Assembly (NCBI GenBank): GCA_964622465.1
Contig: CAZUQH010000037.1
Span: 1 to 12,087 of the forward strand
Direction: 5' to 3'
Length of the DNA stretch: 12,087 bases
From: CAZUQH01 sp964622465
GTDB lineage: Bacteria; CG03; CAZUQH01
Both the position numbers and the translations under genes were made by a program. This document shows positions 1-6,870 of this stretch, in pieces. The notes under the pieces were generated by a model. That model was not told the origin of the DNA. It did no database searches and saw only the letters and a program-made list of their open reading frames with translations. Within the stretch, counting starts at the first letter, position 1, and each line of letters begins with the position of its first letter.

Positions 1-17
1 AAAAGTACCTTATAGCA

Positions 18-46
18 CTTATACCAAAAGGACATTGGCTTGTCAA
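18..46 (-). promoter_or_regulatory. Strong sigma70-type promoter reading out of the window
   Basis: On the minus strand there is a perfect -35 TTGACA (41-46), a 17-nt spacer, and a -10 TATAAG (18-23) preceded by TGG, an extended -10. A second TG-C-TATAAG lies just downstream, with its hexamer at 9-14. It sits about 30 nt past the argS stop and points leftward, so it should drive a gene or RNA beyond the left edge. The 77-nt stretch after argS holds no gene and no convincing terminator: only a weak 4-bp GTGA/TCAC stem is visible. Such a close match to consensus is typical of strongly expressed genes, including stable RNAs, but the target is outside the window. Confidence 0.7.
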
Positions 47-77
47 GGGATTTTCCTGTGATAGTAACGCTCACTTG

Positions 78-1790
78 CTACATTCTTTCTGGAGCCGTAA
101 TTCCAAGCAACCTGAGTCCATCCGAAATCACTGTTTGGACACAGCCACATAGGACAAGCCGCGCCTGCGTAAGTGATTCGTCTCCAATGCCAAGTATACG
201 GTGTTTTTCGTAGTATTCGTGGAATTTCCGTGCAAGTTCAAGTAAATACCCGGTTAATGCAGAAGGCTCAAACGCTTGAGCGCACATTTCCACTATATCA
301 GGGAAACAAGCGAGATGCTTCATCAGTCCGGCTTCTTCTGGTTGAGTCAAAAGAGAAGCCAGTGACGACGTCCCTGGACCTGGTTCATATTTCACGCCGC
401 GGTTTTCTGCCTCGCGGAAGATACTGGAAATCCGTGCATGCGAGTATTGAATGTAGTATACTGGGTTCTTTGCGGACTGTTCCTTTGCAAGAGCAAGGTC
501 AAAATCAATTGCTGCGTCTGCGTTACGCGAGAGGAGAAACCAGCGGCAGGCATCGACACCGACCTCATCAAGGACCTGTTTCATCGTAACGAACTCACCG
601 GCGCGTGTAGACATAATTGCTTTTTCGCTGCCGCGCCATAGATTAACCAACTGGTAAAGAATAATATGTAGAACGTCCGGATTATGGCCGAGTGCCTCCT
701 GCGATGCTTTCAGCCTGGATACGTATCCGTGATGGTCTGCTCCCCAGATGTCTATCAACATATCATATGGACGCTTACGCTGGAATTTTTGATGATGGTA
801 GCCGATGTCACTCGCGAGATACGTCGGCTCTTTAGTAGAACGAATTATAACCCTATCTTTGTCATCACCAAAATCTGTAGCGCGTAGCCACAGAGCACCG
901 TCTTTTTCGTATGCGTAATTCTTCTGTTTTAGAATGGCGATTATCTGGTCTATTATATCCGGGTAGAGTTCACTTTCGTAAACCCAGTTATCAAAATGGA
1001 CGCCGAACGCTTCCAGGTCGGAGCGGATTGATTCGAGAAGACATTCCATTGCAAAGTCAGAAAATTTTTCAAGCGGCCATGAGCCAGCATCGCCGGGTAA
1101 CAAACGTGCAATATCNNNNNNNNNNNNNNNNNNNNNNNNNNNNNNNNNNNNNNNNNNNNNNNNNNNNNNNNNNNNNNNNNNNNNNNNNNNNNNNNNNNNN
1201 NNNNNNNNNNNNNNNAGTTCCTGCCATCTTATCTTAAGCGACTCGCCGAGCAGGCGTACCTGACGGCCAAGATTATTAATATAGTACTCGCGTTCTACCT
1301 GCCAGCCGCATGCACCCATGATGTTTGCAAGAGCGTCACCGAGTGCAGCCGAGCGGGCGTGTCCTATATGCAGAGGCCCGGTCGGATTTGCGGAGACGAA
1401 CTCGATAAGGACACGCCTGCCGCCGCCCTGCGCAGTGCTGCTACCGTACCGCGCGCCCTCACGGAGTATTGCGGTCAGTTCCGCCGCGAGCCGTCCAGGC
1501 GTAAGCCACATGTTAATAAAGCCTGGCCCGGCAACCTGCGCGTCATCAAGCAACCCGCGCGCCCTGCCGGCGCTCCCGAGGGCGGCGGCAAGGTCGCTGG
1601 CGAGCTGTCTCGGCTGGCGGCCAACCGCTTTCGCGGAAATCAGCGCGGCGTTCGTCGCAAAGTCGCCAGCGACCCCGCTCGGCGGCCTCTCCACTGTCAA
1701 TGTTCCCCCCAGCACTGCATCCACCTTATCACCGAGCACTTCTCTCGCCGTCTGAACTACGAGTTCTTCGATTTCATGTTTTATGCTCAT
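78..1790 (-). CDS. argS: Arginyl-tRNA synthetase (interrupted by an assembly gap)
   Basis: Class I aminoacyl-tRNA synthetase that charges tRNA-Arg with arginine in the cytoplasm. The order is an N-terminal Arg-tRNA-synthetase domain (about residues 4-95), a catalytic Rossmann core with the HIGH signature at 141-144 in a GPLHIGHARSA context, IWGADHHGY at 348-356, and a C-terminal DALR anticodon-binding domain (about 440-570) opening with NPVYYIQYSHARI. The KMSK loop is degenerate: IMST (392-395) followed by RAGEFVTM. Degeneracy here is common in ArgS. Residues 192-225 are undetermined because of the N-run, but both flanks are in the same frame. The ATG at 1790 follows an AGGAAACGAAG ribosome-binding sequence. 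The length (570 codons as drawn) is normal for the family. G+C is much higher over about 1340-1740 (residues 17-150) than in the rest of the gene. It is the last gene of the unit. Confidence 0.96.
   Translation of the reverse strand: MSIKHEIEELVVQTAREVLGDKVDAVLGGTLTVERPPSGVAGDFATNAALISAKAVGRQPRQLASDLAAALGSAGRARGLLDDAQVAGPGFINMWLTPGRLAAELTAILREGARYGSSTAQGGGRRVLIEFVSANPTGPLHIGHARSAALGDALANIMGACGWQVEREYYINNLGRQVRLLGESLKIRWQEXXXXXXXXXXXXXXXXXXXXXXXXXXXXXXXXXXDIARLLPGDAGSWPLEKFSDFAMECLLESIRSDLEAFGVHFDNWVYESELYPDIIDQIIAILKQKNYAYEKDGALWLRATDFGDDKDRVIIRSTKEPTYLASDIGYHHQKFQRKRPYDMLIDIWGADHHGYVSRLKASQEALGHNPDVLHIILYQLVNLWRGSEKAIMSTRAGEFVTMKQVLDEVGVDACRWFLLSRNADAAIDFDLALAKEQSAKNPVYYIQYSHARISSIFREAENRGVKYEPGPGTSSLASLLTQPEEAGLMKHLACFPDIVEMCAQAFEPSALTGYLLELARKFHEYYEKHRILGIGDESLTQARLVLCGCVQTVISDGLRLLGITAPERM
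1116..1215. other. Assembly gap (100 Ns) inside argS
   Basis: Exactly 100 unknown bases, the usual placeholder for a scaffold gap of unspecified length. Coding sequence on both sides belongs to the same argS and stays in one frame across 100 Ns, so the true length should be 1 modulo 3. From memory of related ArgS proteins, only about 20 residues separate the GESL..RW segment from the DIA segment, against the 34 shown. The real gap is therefore probably shorter, near 58 bp. Confidence 0.97.
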
Positions 1791-1803
1791 CTTCGTTTCC
1801 TGT

Positions 1804-1856
1804 TGTCATTGCGAGGAAGGACGCTAGTGGCTCGTCGCACCAAGGGCGGCAATCTT
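1804..1856. repeat. Small dispersed-repeat-like element (TGTCATTGCGAGG...GGCAATCTT)
   Basis: The 87-nt space between rsfS and argS contains a segment that begins TGTCATTGCGAGGAAGG and ends GGCGGCAATCTT. Its ends carry the ATTGC/GCAAT inverted pair. On the gene strand it ends CTCGCAATGACA. This closely resembles the short intergenic repeat family seen many times per genome in diverse bacteria (GTCATTGCGAGG...GAAGCAATCT). The decamer ATCTTCGTTT occurs on both sides (1789-1798 and 1852-1861), which could be a target duplication or chance. Only one copy is visible in this window, so dispersal is inferred. Confidence 0.55.
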
Positions 1857-1877
1857 CGTTTGTTACCGATTGTCGTA

Positions 1878-2264
1878 TCAGCTCGCCGAGACTCTTGGTG
1901 CATCTGCCCAGAGACCTTCAAGGTCATAAAACTCCCTCATCGGCTGATAGAAAATATGCACTATCAAGGCGCCGTAATCCAGAAGCACCCAACGCCGCAC
2001 CCTAGCACCTTCCTCATGAAGAAGAGTAATCCCTCTCTCTTTTTTTAGTCCCTCTACAACCCGTTCTGTGAGCGCTTTTACGTGGGTATCCGAGTGACAG
2101 CTTACCACAACAACATAGTCAGCCATCGGTGTGATGTCTTTCACTTTAATTACTACGGGGTTAAGCCCTTTTGCTTCCTCACAAACCTTCGCTACAAAAC
2201 GCGCCACATCGAGCCATCTTCTTCTGTGTACCTTATGAACGGCTTTTCTTTTACTTGAAGTCAT
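1878..2264 (-). CDS. rsfS: Ribosomal silencing factor RsfS
   Basis: RsfS (Iojap/RsfS family) binds ribosomal protein uL14 and blocks joining of the subunits, lowering translation under poor nutrition. At 128 aa it is slightly longer than usual (about 105-120). The family core is clear: a helix LDVARFVAKVCEEAKG (18-33), then VVIKVKDITPMADYVVVVS (37-55), DTHVKALTERV (59-69), RWVLLDYGALIVHIF (91-105) and REFYDLEGLWADAP (110-123). The first 16 residues are very basic and unlike a typical start. The ATG at 2264 lies inside the LCP gene (14-nt overlap), and the G-rich AGGGG directly abuts it, too close for a normal ribosome-binding site. Translation by coupling to the upstream gene, or a start at GTG codon 20, is therefore possible. 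Pairing with nadD upstream is a widely conserved arrangement. Confidence 0.94.
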   Translation of the reverse strand: MTSSKRKAVHKVHRRRWLDVARFVAKVCEEAKGLNPVVIKVKDITPMADYVVVVSCHSDTHVKALTERVVEGLKKERGITLLHEEGARVRRWVLLDYGALIVHIFYQPMREFYDLEGLWADAPRVSAS

Positions 2265-3468
2265 CCCCTAATACTACTGACACATCGACAATCCTCTCCC
2301 TGTCAATCTGCGATTTGAGATTGTTACACTTAATTAATTGCCCAACATAAAATGCCTTGTCAAAATCATCTGTCCGCGCTATCACGTGGGTAAACTTCTC
2401 GTTCTCTCCCCAATCCCCCCAGCGTACGACGTCTATACCTTTCTCTCTCAGGTATTTCTGTGTCGCCTGGGCAAGGCCAGGCCTATCCGTAGCATTCCAT
2501 ACTTCAACTTCTATACACTCTCCGTTTTCTTCGCTTTTTGATGCCCTCACGTGTCTCGCCGGCATTATATTGCGAAAGCCAGCCCTGTCCGTTCCAAGGA
2601 CTGCACCACGCAGGTCTTCGATTTGTTTTGAGCCAGGTTCGAAATACGACCGTGTTCCTGAGTAAATTGCATTTCCTGGCAACGACTGCATTCGGAAATG
2701 GCGGCCGTCGATTTCCGGCGTCTCCAAAACCAGCGCTAAAATATCCCAGAACGTAAGGTCCGTAGTAACATTTCGCTTTAGTGTCTTTGTAATTTTTCCC
2801 AGAGAAAAAACGAACCTGAAACTCTTGGATTGCTCTACGAGCTGTCTTAAGAACATATGTTGACTTTCTATGCGGTCAAGGTCGCCGCGCGGCCCACCGC
2901 GAAACCTCACAAATTCCAGCGCACGCTGACCATTGAGCACCTGCTCCCCCTTCTTTATATGGATGTGCAGGTTTCCTGCATTGTCATCATAGTCCATATC
3001 TTCTGCAACTTTTATTCTTACTCCACCTAACGCATCCACAATATCACGAAACGCTGTATAGTCCACGTCAATATAGCTGTGCGGTTTAATACCGGTAAGC
3101 GCAGCAACCATGTCTCCGACTGCGCTTGCCGCAAGCGCCTCGTCGTGAGTGCGTCCCCATTCACGTGCATAGACCTCACCGAGTTTCAGCGATTTCGAGC
3201 CCTGGCGTACCAGAGTATCTCTCGGTATGGAGATAATGTCCAGATACCTCTGCGCAGAACTATAACTTGTGAGCAAAACTATGTCAGCATGCCTGGTATA
3301 ATCAACTCTATCGGTACCGAGAATAAGGATATTTATTCGCTCCTTGCGCCGTATTTTTACGGTAACGTCACTCGTCCACGTCAACGCCATAAATAAAAAA
3401 ACGAGCAGCCAGAAAAAGTAGAGGATAAATTGCGGCGTGCCTGGTTTACCTGTAAAGATTTTTCGCAT
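2251..3468 (-). CDS. LCP (LytR-CpsA-Psr) family protein with LytR_C domain
   Basis: A 405-aa membrane-anchored protein. One transmembrane helix (about 13-31) follows a short basic cytoplasmic tail, so the rest faces the periplasm. The LCP catalytic domain spans about 45-215: NILILGTDR (46-54), TRHADIVLLTS (58-68), IISIPRDT (78-85), a DALGGV segment (145-150), and LNGQRALEFVRFR (178-190) followed by GDLDRIESQ (195-203). These include the Arg and Asp residues that bind the lipid pyrophosphate in known LCP enzymes. A LytR_C domain covers about 318-402 (IEVEVWNATDRPGLAQ). LCP enzymes move glycopolymers from polyprenyl carriers onto peptidoglycan, best known in Gram-positives; the substrate in this diderm is unknown. 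Its start overlaps nadD by 23 nt, with only a weak AGAAG upstream, so coupling is likely. An older annotation would be 'LytR transcriptional regulator', which the topology does not support. Confidence 0.9.
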   Translation of the reverse strand: MRKIFTGKPGTPQFILYFFWLLVFLFMALTWTSDVTVKIRRKERINILILGTDRVDYTRHADIVLLTSYSSAQRYLDIISIPRDTLVRQGSKSLKLGEVYAREWGRTHDEALAASAVGDMVAALTGIKPHSYIDVDYTAFRDIVDALGGVRIKVAEDMDYDDNAGNLHIHIKKGEQVLNGQRALEFVRFRGGPRGDLDRIESQHMFLRQLVEQSKSFRFVFSLGKITKTLKRNVTTDLTFWDILALVLETPEIDGRHFRMQSLPGNAIYSGTRSYFEPGSKQIEDLRGAVLGTDRAGFRNIMPARHVRASKSEENGECIEVEVWNATDRPGLAQATQKYLREKGIDVVRWGDWGENEKFTHVIARTDDFDKAFYVGQLIKCNNLKSQIDRERIVDVSVVLGDDFK

Positions 3469-4051
3469 GGATATATTCTTCTACTTGAGGGGAAAGAAGC
3501 CATCGGCAGGAAAATCCTTTGTTCACTCTTTTCCTTATTTCTGATGATGAGGTTCCTATTAGTGGCATGGGAAACAGTTCAATCCCCAGCTTGCCACGAC
3601 CGAGATTTTTGACTGCTTTTAAACCAGGCCTTGTGCCTGCAACAACATGCCATCGCTTCAGTATTTCACGCCAGTTTTTCCAGGAATCAAACGATTTTGC
3701 GTTATCTACACCGATAATCAGGAATATTTCCCACTCGGGATGCAGCCCAGAAAAGTAATCGAGCGTGTCATAGGTAAACCTCGTCCCCGAGTTCTTCATT
3801 TCTATATCAGAGACGGAAAAACCACGCTCATCCCGGACAGTAAGCTGCACCATCTCCAGCCGGTCTTTGCCTGATGCGTGAGGCAAGGTTCTGTGCGGAG
3901 GACGTCCTGCTGGCACGAAGAGCACCTGCTCTAACGAAAAAGATTCCTTCGCACGCTGAGCCAATAGCAAATGACCTATGTGTATGGGGTCAAATACCCC
4001 GCCGAGTATTCCTATCCGCGAGCGCTTCCTCTTTGAGCCAGATTTTTTCAA
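3446..4051 (-). CDS. nadD: Nicotinate-nucleotide adenylyltransferase
   Basis: Cytoplasmic NadD joins nicotinic acid mononucleotide and ATP to make deamido-NAD in NAD biosynthesis. At 201 aa it has normal length. The nucleotidyltransferase signature GGVFDPIHIGH (17-27) holds the ATP-binding HxGH. It is followed by LFVPAGRPPHR (44-54), TYDTL (93-97), FLIIGVDN (110-117), DSWKNW (122-127) and the C-terminal GTSSSEIRKR (166-175). The reading frame opens with TTG at 4051, which overlaps the proA stop as TTGA. No ATG or GTG lies between there and the conserved RIGILGG core. A purine-rich GGAAAGGGGC lies about 10 nt or more upstream, so initiation probably depends on termination of proA. The extra basic KKSGSKRKRSR leader is unusual. 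The 3' end overlaps the LCP gene. Confidence 0.94.
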   Translation of the reverse strand: MKKSGSKRKRSRIGILGGVFDPIHIGHLLLAQRAKESFSLEQVLFVPAGRPPHRTLPHASGKDRLEMVQLTVRDERGFSVSDIEMKNSGTRFTYDTLDYFSGLHPEWEIFLIIGVDNAKSFDSWKNWREILKRWHVVAGTRPGLKAVKNLGRGKLGIELFPMPLIGTSSSEIRKRVNKGFSCRWLLSPQVEEYIHAKNLYR

Positions 4052-5301
4052 GAACGAATCTGCCCCTTTCCAAAAACGATGTATTTAGGTGTCGTGAGGT
4101 CCTTAACTCCCATTGGCCCGCGACAGTGAATCTTCGCGTTTGAGATTCCTATCTCAGCGCCAAAACCATAAATACCACCGTCAGCAAGGCGGGTTGAAGC
4201 ATTCCAGAAACATGAGCCGGAATCGACCTCTACCAGAAACTTCCTGGCAACGTTCTCGTCTTTACACACTATTGCATCGGAATGCCCTGAACCATACCGG
4301 TTGACATGCTCTATTGCTTCATCAACTGAATCTACGAGCTTGACTGCGAGTATCAGCGCAAGATATTCTTTACTCCAATCTTCCTCTACGGCCGGATTTA
4401 CCCACGAAACAATCTTCTTCGTTCTTTCACAGCCGCGTATTTCTACACCCGCGTTACGGAACCGTTCGAGCATCTGTGGCAAAAATTTATCTGCAACACC
4501 GGAATGTACGAGCATGGTCTCCATCGCATTGCACACGCCGGGACGCTGGACCTTTGCATTGAAGCATATATCTTGCGCCATCTCTAAATCGGCATCTTCG
4601 TGAACGTAAGTATGACACACGCCTTTTCCATGCCCTATAACAGGGATGGAACTCGCGCTCTGCACGTGCCGGACAAATTCCTCACTGCCTCGCGGAATCA
4701 AAACGTCTATCAGCCCGTCCATCTTTATCATTTCATCTACCAGCGCACGGTCGGATGAAGGTATTATCGTAACAACACCTTCAGGCAACCCTGCGCGTAT
4801 TCCCGCCTCACTTAAAATCTTCGCAATCTTCAGGTTCGAATTCAGTGCCTCAGAGCCGCCGCGCAGCACGACACAATTCCCTGACTTTATGCAAAGCGCA
4901 CTCGCCTCAACGGTCACGTTTGGCCTTGACTCATAAATTATGCCAATAACCCCTATTGGCATTCTGACCTTCCTTATTACAAGGCCATTCGGTGGTCTCA
5001 GCTCTTCAACTGTTTCTCCTACAGGGTCCGGTAATTCCGCAATCTCACGTGTTGCGTTCGCCATCCCTTCGATACGTTCATCAGTCAGTGTGAGCCGGTC
5101 TATCATCGGCTCTGGAAGTCCTGCCTGCCGTGCTGCTTCCACGTCTATCTCGTTTTTGAATTTTATGTCACCTGCATGTTCCATAATTGCATCGGCAATT
5201 GCGCCAAGCGCCCTCTTTTTCATCTCATCGCCACATGCAACCATCTGCCTGCTTGCTACTTTTGCTTTTGAAACCAGCTCAATAAGTTCTTTCCTGTCCA
5301 T
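4048..5301 (-). CDS. proA: Gamma-glutamyl phosphate reductase
   Basis: ProA reduces gamma-glutamyl phosphate with NADPH to glutamate semialdehyde, the second step of proline synthesis. It has 417 aa, the same as E. coli ProA, and is an aldehyde dehydrogenase-fold enzyme. Visible landmarks are PIGVIGIIYESRPNVT (115-130), CVVLRGGSEA (143-152), LIPRGSEEFV (201-210), VIGHGKGVCH (221-230), the catalytic cysteine C257 in QRPGVCNAMET, and NASTRLADGG (367-376) running into FGAEIGISNAKIHCRGPMG (380-398). The start is supported by GAGGAGAAA seven nt before ATG. proB, often next to proA, is absent here; the gene upstream is pilZ instead (45-nt gap with no obvious promoter). Downstream, its stop overlaps the nadD start. 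Confidence 0.97.
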   Translation of the reverse strand: MDRKELIELVSKAKVASRQMVACGDEMKKRALGAIADAIMEHAGDIKFKNEIDVEAARQAGLPEPMIDRLTLTDERIEGMANATREIAELPDPVGETVEELRPPNGLVIRKVRMPIGVIGIIYESRPNVTVEASALCIKSGNCVVLRGGSEALNSNLKIAKILSEAGIRAGLPEGVVTIIPSSDRALVDEMIKMDGLIDVLIPRGSEEFVRHVQSASSIPVIGHGKGVCHTYVHEDADLEMAQDICFNAKVQRPGVCNAMETMLVHSGVADKFLPQMLERFRNAGVEIRGCERTKKIVSWVNPAVEEDWSKEYLALILAVKLVDSVDEAIEHVNRYGSGHSDAIVCKDENVARKFLVEVDSGSCFWNASTRLADGGIYGFGAEIGISNAKIHCRGPMGVKDLTTPKYIVFGKGQIRS

Positions 5302-5346
5302 AAAAATTTCTCCTCAAACGATTTGATTGCTCTGTGAACTACTTTA

Positions 5347-5700
5347 TTAACCACCGGGATGCTTTGCTAGATAACGTATGGCTTTTTTCAACATTTTTGC
5401 CTGTTTTGGGGCCAAATCAAGAAACCTCAAGCCAGTAGTAAAATTCGGCCCTTTCTTGAATGAACGCACCACCTCAGCGCTCATCCCATGAAATGCAAAA
5501 TCGCGTGGCGGCAGAGTAAAATTAAGCATAACCTCGTTCCCTAGAGGAAACTCTTCTACTATTTCAATCCCGAGCCCTGTCCCGCTCACGTCAGTAATGC
5601 AACCTTTACAAACGTGCCCGGGTCTGACCGGTGACCAGATATCTACAACCAGTAAATAATTAACACGCGCCAACCTGCGTTTATCGTTCCCCTCTACCAT
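5347..5700 (-). CDS. Single-domain PilZ protein, likely c-di-GMP binding
   Basis: A 117-aa cytoplasmic protein consisting of little more than a PilZ domain. Both c-di-GMP-binding motifs are intact: RxxxR as RRLAR (8-12) and D/NxSxxG as DVSGTG (37-42). Strands typical of the fold follow, including LGNEVMLNFTLP and FTTGLRFLDLAPKQAKML. No transmembrane segment or other effector domain is present, so it probably acts by binding a partner. A strong GGGGAGGG ribosome-binding site precedes ATG. It lies 21 nt after tonB and 45 nt before proA, so it is co-transcribed with the TonB cassette. Control of that system by c-di-GMP is an inference from position only. Confidence 0.88.
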   Translation of the reverse strand: MVEGNDKRRLARVNYLLVVDIWSPVRPGHVCKGCITDVSGTGLGIEIVEEFPLGNEVMLNFTLPPRDFAFHGMSAEVVRSFKKGPNFTTGLRFLDLAPKQAKMLKKAIRYLAKHPGG

Positions 5701-5721
5701 ATTACCCTCCCCGATTACCTG

Positions 5722-6399
5722 TCATTTCAACCGGAAATGGATCCTGATTGTGCCCCACTGAGTATTTTCCTCGCCTTCTACCGGCGCAATTGGTTCGAAC
5801 AACCATTTCTGCAATGCTTCGACTGCTGCATAATCAAGGTCGGTATAACCACAGGTCTGCTCGATTTCTACTTTGACAACCCGACCGCCAGGAAGGACCC
5901 AGAACTTCAGATATACGTCTCCCTCAACCCCTGATATTTCTGCCCAGAGAGGATATTTTGGATATACGCGCCGGACAATCTGGCGCTGTGACACCGGTCC
6001 TGTGATAGCGAAAATGTCTTCGCTTTTTGTTGGTTCGACTGGTTCAACAGACGGAGTTATCTCCGGCGCAACTTTAATTTCTTCCGGTTTGTATTCAGGT
6101 GCAGGCACTTCTCCGCGCTTACCAACTAACGGTTCCTGCTCTTCCAGCGGTATCGGTTCCTGCGCATCACGTGGCCATCGTAACTTATCTTCCATCAGTG
6201 GTTTCGTCTGTTGGTACGCCTCCGGATAGGTTCTTGGCTTTGGCTGTTCCAGTACACCTTGTGCAAACGCCTCAAGCGAGACCTCTACATATTTCGCATG
6301 CGGCCTGTATAACATAGGCGCAGGCAGGACGAACAATAGCAACAAATGCAAACAAATTGATGCTATAATGGCATTACGTAAAACTGTCTCTTCCTTCAT
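5722..6399 (-). CDS. tonB: TonB-type energy transducer
   Basis: A 225-aa periplasm-spanning protein that passes energy from the ExbB/ExbD motor to outer-membrane receptors. The N-terminal membrane anchor (about 9-28) contains SICLH (14-18), matching the SxxxH motif required in E. coli TonB. A proline- and glutamate-rich spacer runs about 51-135 (EPIPLEEQEP, EVPAPEYKPEE, TPSVEPVEP). The TonB C-terminal domain covers about 139-225: RRVYPKYPLWAEISGVEGDV, VLPGGRV, AAVEALQKWLFEPI, ending in a beta strand HFRLK. The spacer is short compared with E. coli TonB and lacks long KP repeats. The gene follows exbD by 14 nt, with an AGG seven nt before ATG. Its nearest candidate client is the barrel at 7566-9083. 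Confidence 0.93.
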   Translation of the reverse strand: MKEETVLRNAIIASICLHLLLLFVLPAPMLYRPHAKYVEVSLEAFAQGVLEQPKPRTYPEAYQQTKPLMEDKLRWPRDAQEPIPLEEQEPLVGKRGEVPAPEYKPEEIKVAPEITPSVEPVEPTKSEDIFAITGPVSQRQIVRRVYPKYPLWAEISGVEGDVYLKFWVLPGGRVVKVEIEQTCGYTDLDYAAVEALQKWLFEPIAPVEGEENTQWGTIRIHFRLK

Positions 6400-6413
6400 A
6401 AAATACCTGGTTA

Positions 6414-6830
6414 TTACCTGACGTGCGGCTCAGTAGCAACGACAAGTTTTTCAGCACCTGCATACTGTGCTATGTCCATAACTTCAACGACTAAACCATG
6501 TGGTACTGATTTATCCGCCTTCACTATTACCACACGGTTTTCTTTCTGCGCCATTTCAGCGTGCAATATAGCAGGGAGTTCATTTAAACTAACCTGCTTA
6601 TCGCCAACGAATATCTTGTGCTGTGTGGTTATTGTAACTATGCTCTTCTGCGCCGACTCACCGGTCGCTGTCATTGCTTTTGGCAGACGTATGGATAAAC
6701 CCGGCTGAAACACAAATGCGCTCGCCAGCATAAAGAATATAAGTAACAGAAAAACCACGTCAGCCATCGGCGTGGCGTCTACACCGATAAATCCTCTGTC
6801 ACGCCGCCTGCTGCGTACAATCTGTCTCAT
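6414..6830 (-). CDS. exbD: ExbD/TolR biopolymer transport protein
   Basis: A 138-aa inner-membrane protein with one N-terminal helix (about 22-43) and a periplasmic ExbD/TolR domain. The proton-carrying aspartate is present: D24 in TPMADVVFLLLIFFM, equivalent to E. coli ExbD Asp25 and TolR Asp23. The periplasmic part shows the family pattern: LPKA, VTITTQHKIFVGDKQVSLNEL, VVIVKADKSVPHGLVVEVMDIAQYAGAEKLVVAT. A good AAGGAG precedes the ATG. Unlike the other tightly packed genes in the cassette, it is separated from exbB by 94 nt that contain two hairpins. ExbD and TolR cannot be told apart with certainty, but the adjoining tonB, and the absence of tolA, tolB and pal, favour ExbD. Confidence 0.93.
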   Translation of the reverse strand: MRQIVRSRRRDRGFIGVDATPMADVVFLLLIFFMLASAFVFQPGLSIRLPKAMTATGESAQKSIVTITTQHKIFVGDKQVSLNELPAILHAEMAQKENRVVIVKADKSVPHGLVVEVMDIAQYAGAEKLVVATEPHVR

Positions 6831-6870
6831 CGTTATCTCCTTTTATCACGCTCTCCTAAACAGGTGCAGC

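Noticed and set aside
1116..1215. argS as a broken gene or pseudogene
   Set aside because: The interruption is only unknown bases; both sides are intact and in one frame with catalytic and anticodon-binding motifs present.
1359..2048. 229-aa plus-strand open frame opposite argS and rsfS
   Set aside because: It lies over the GC-rich part of argS, where stop codons are rare in other frames, and crosses into rsfS; the product is low-complexity Arg/Pro-rich with no motif.
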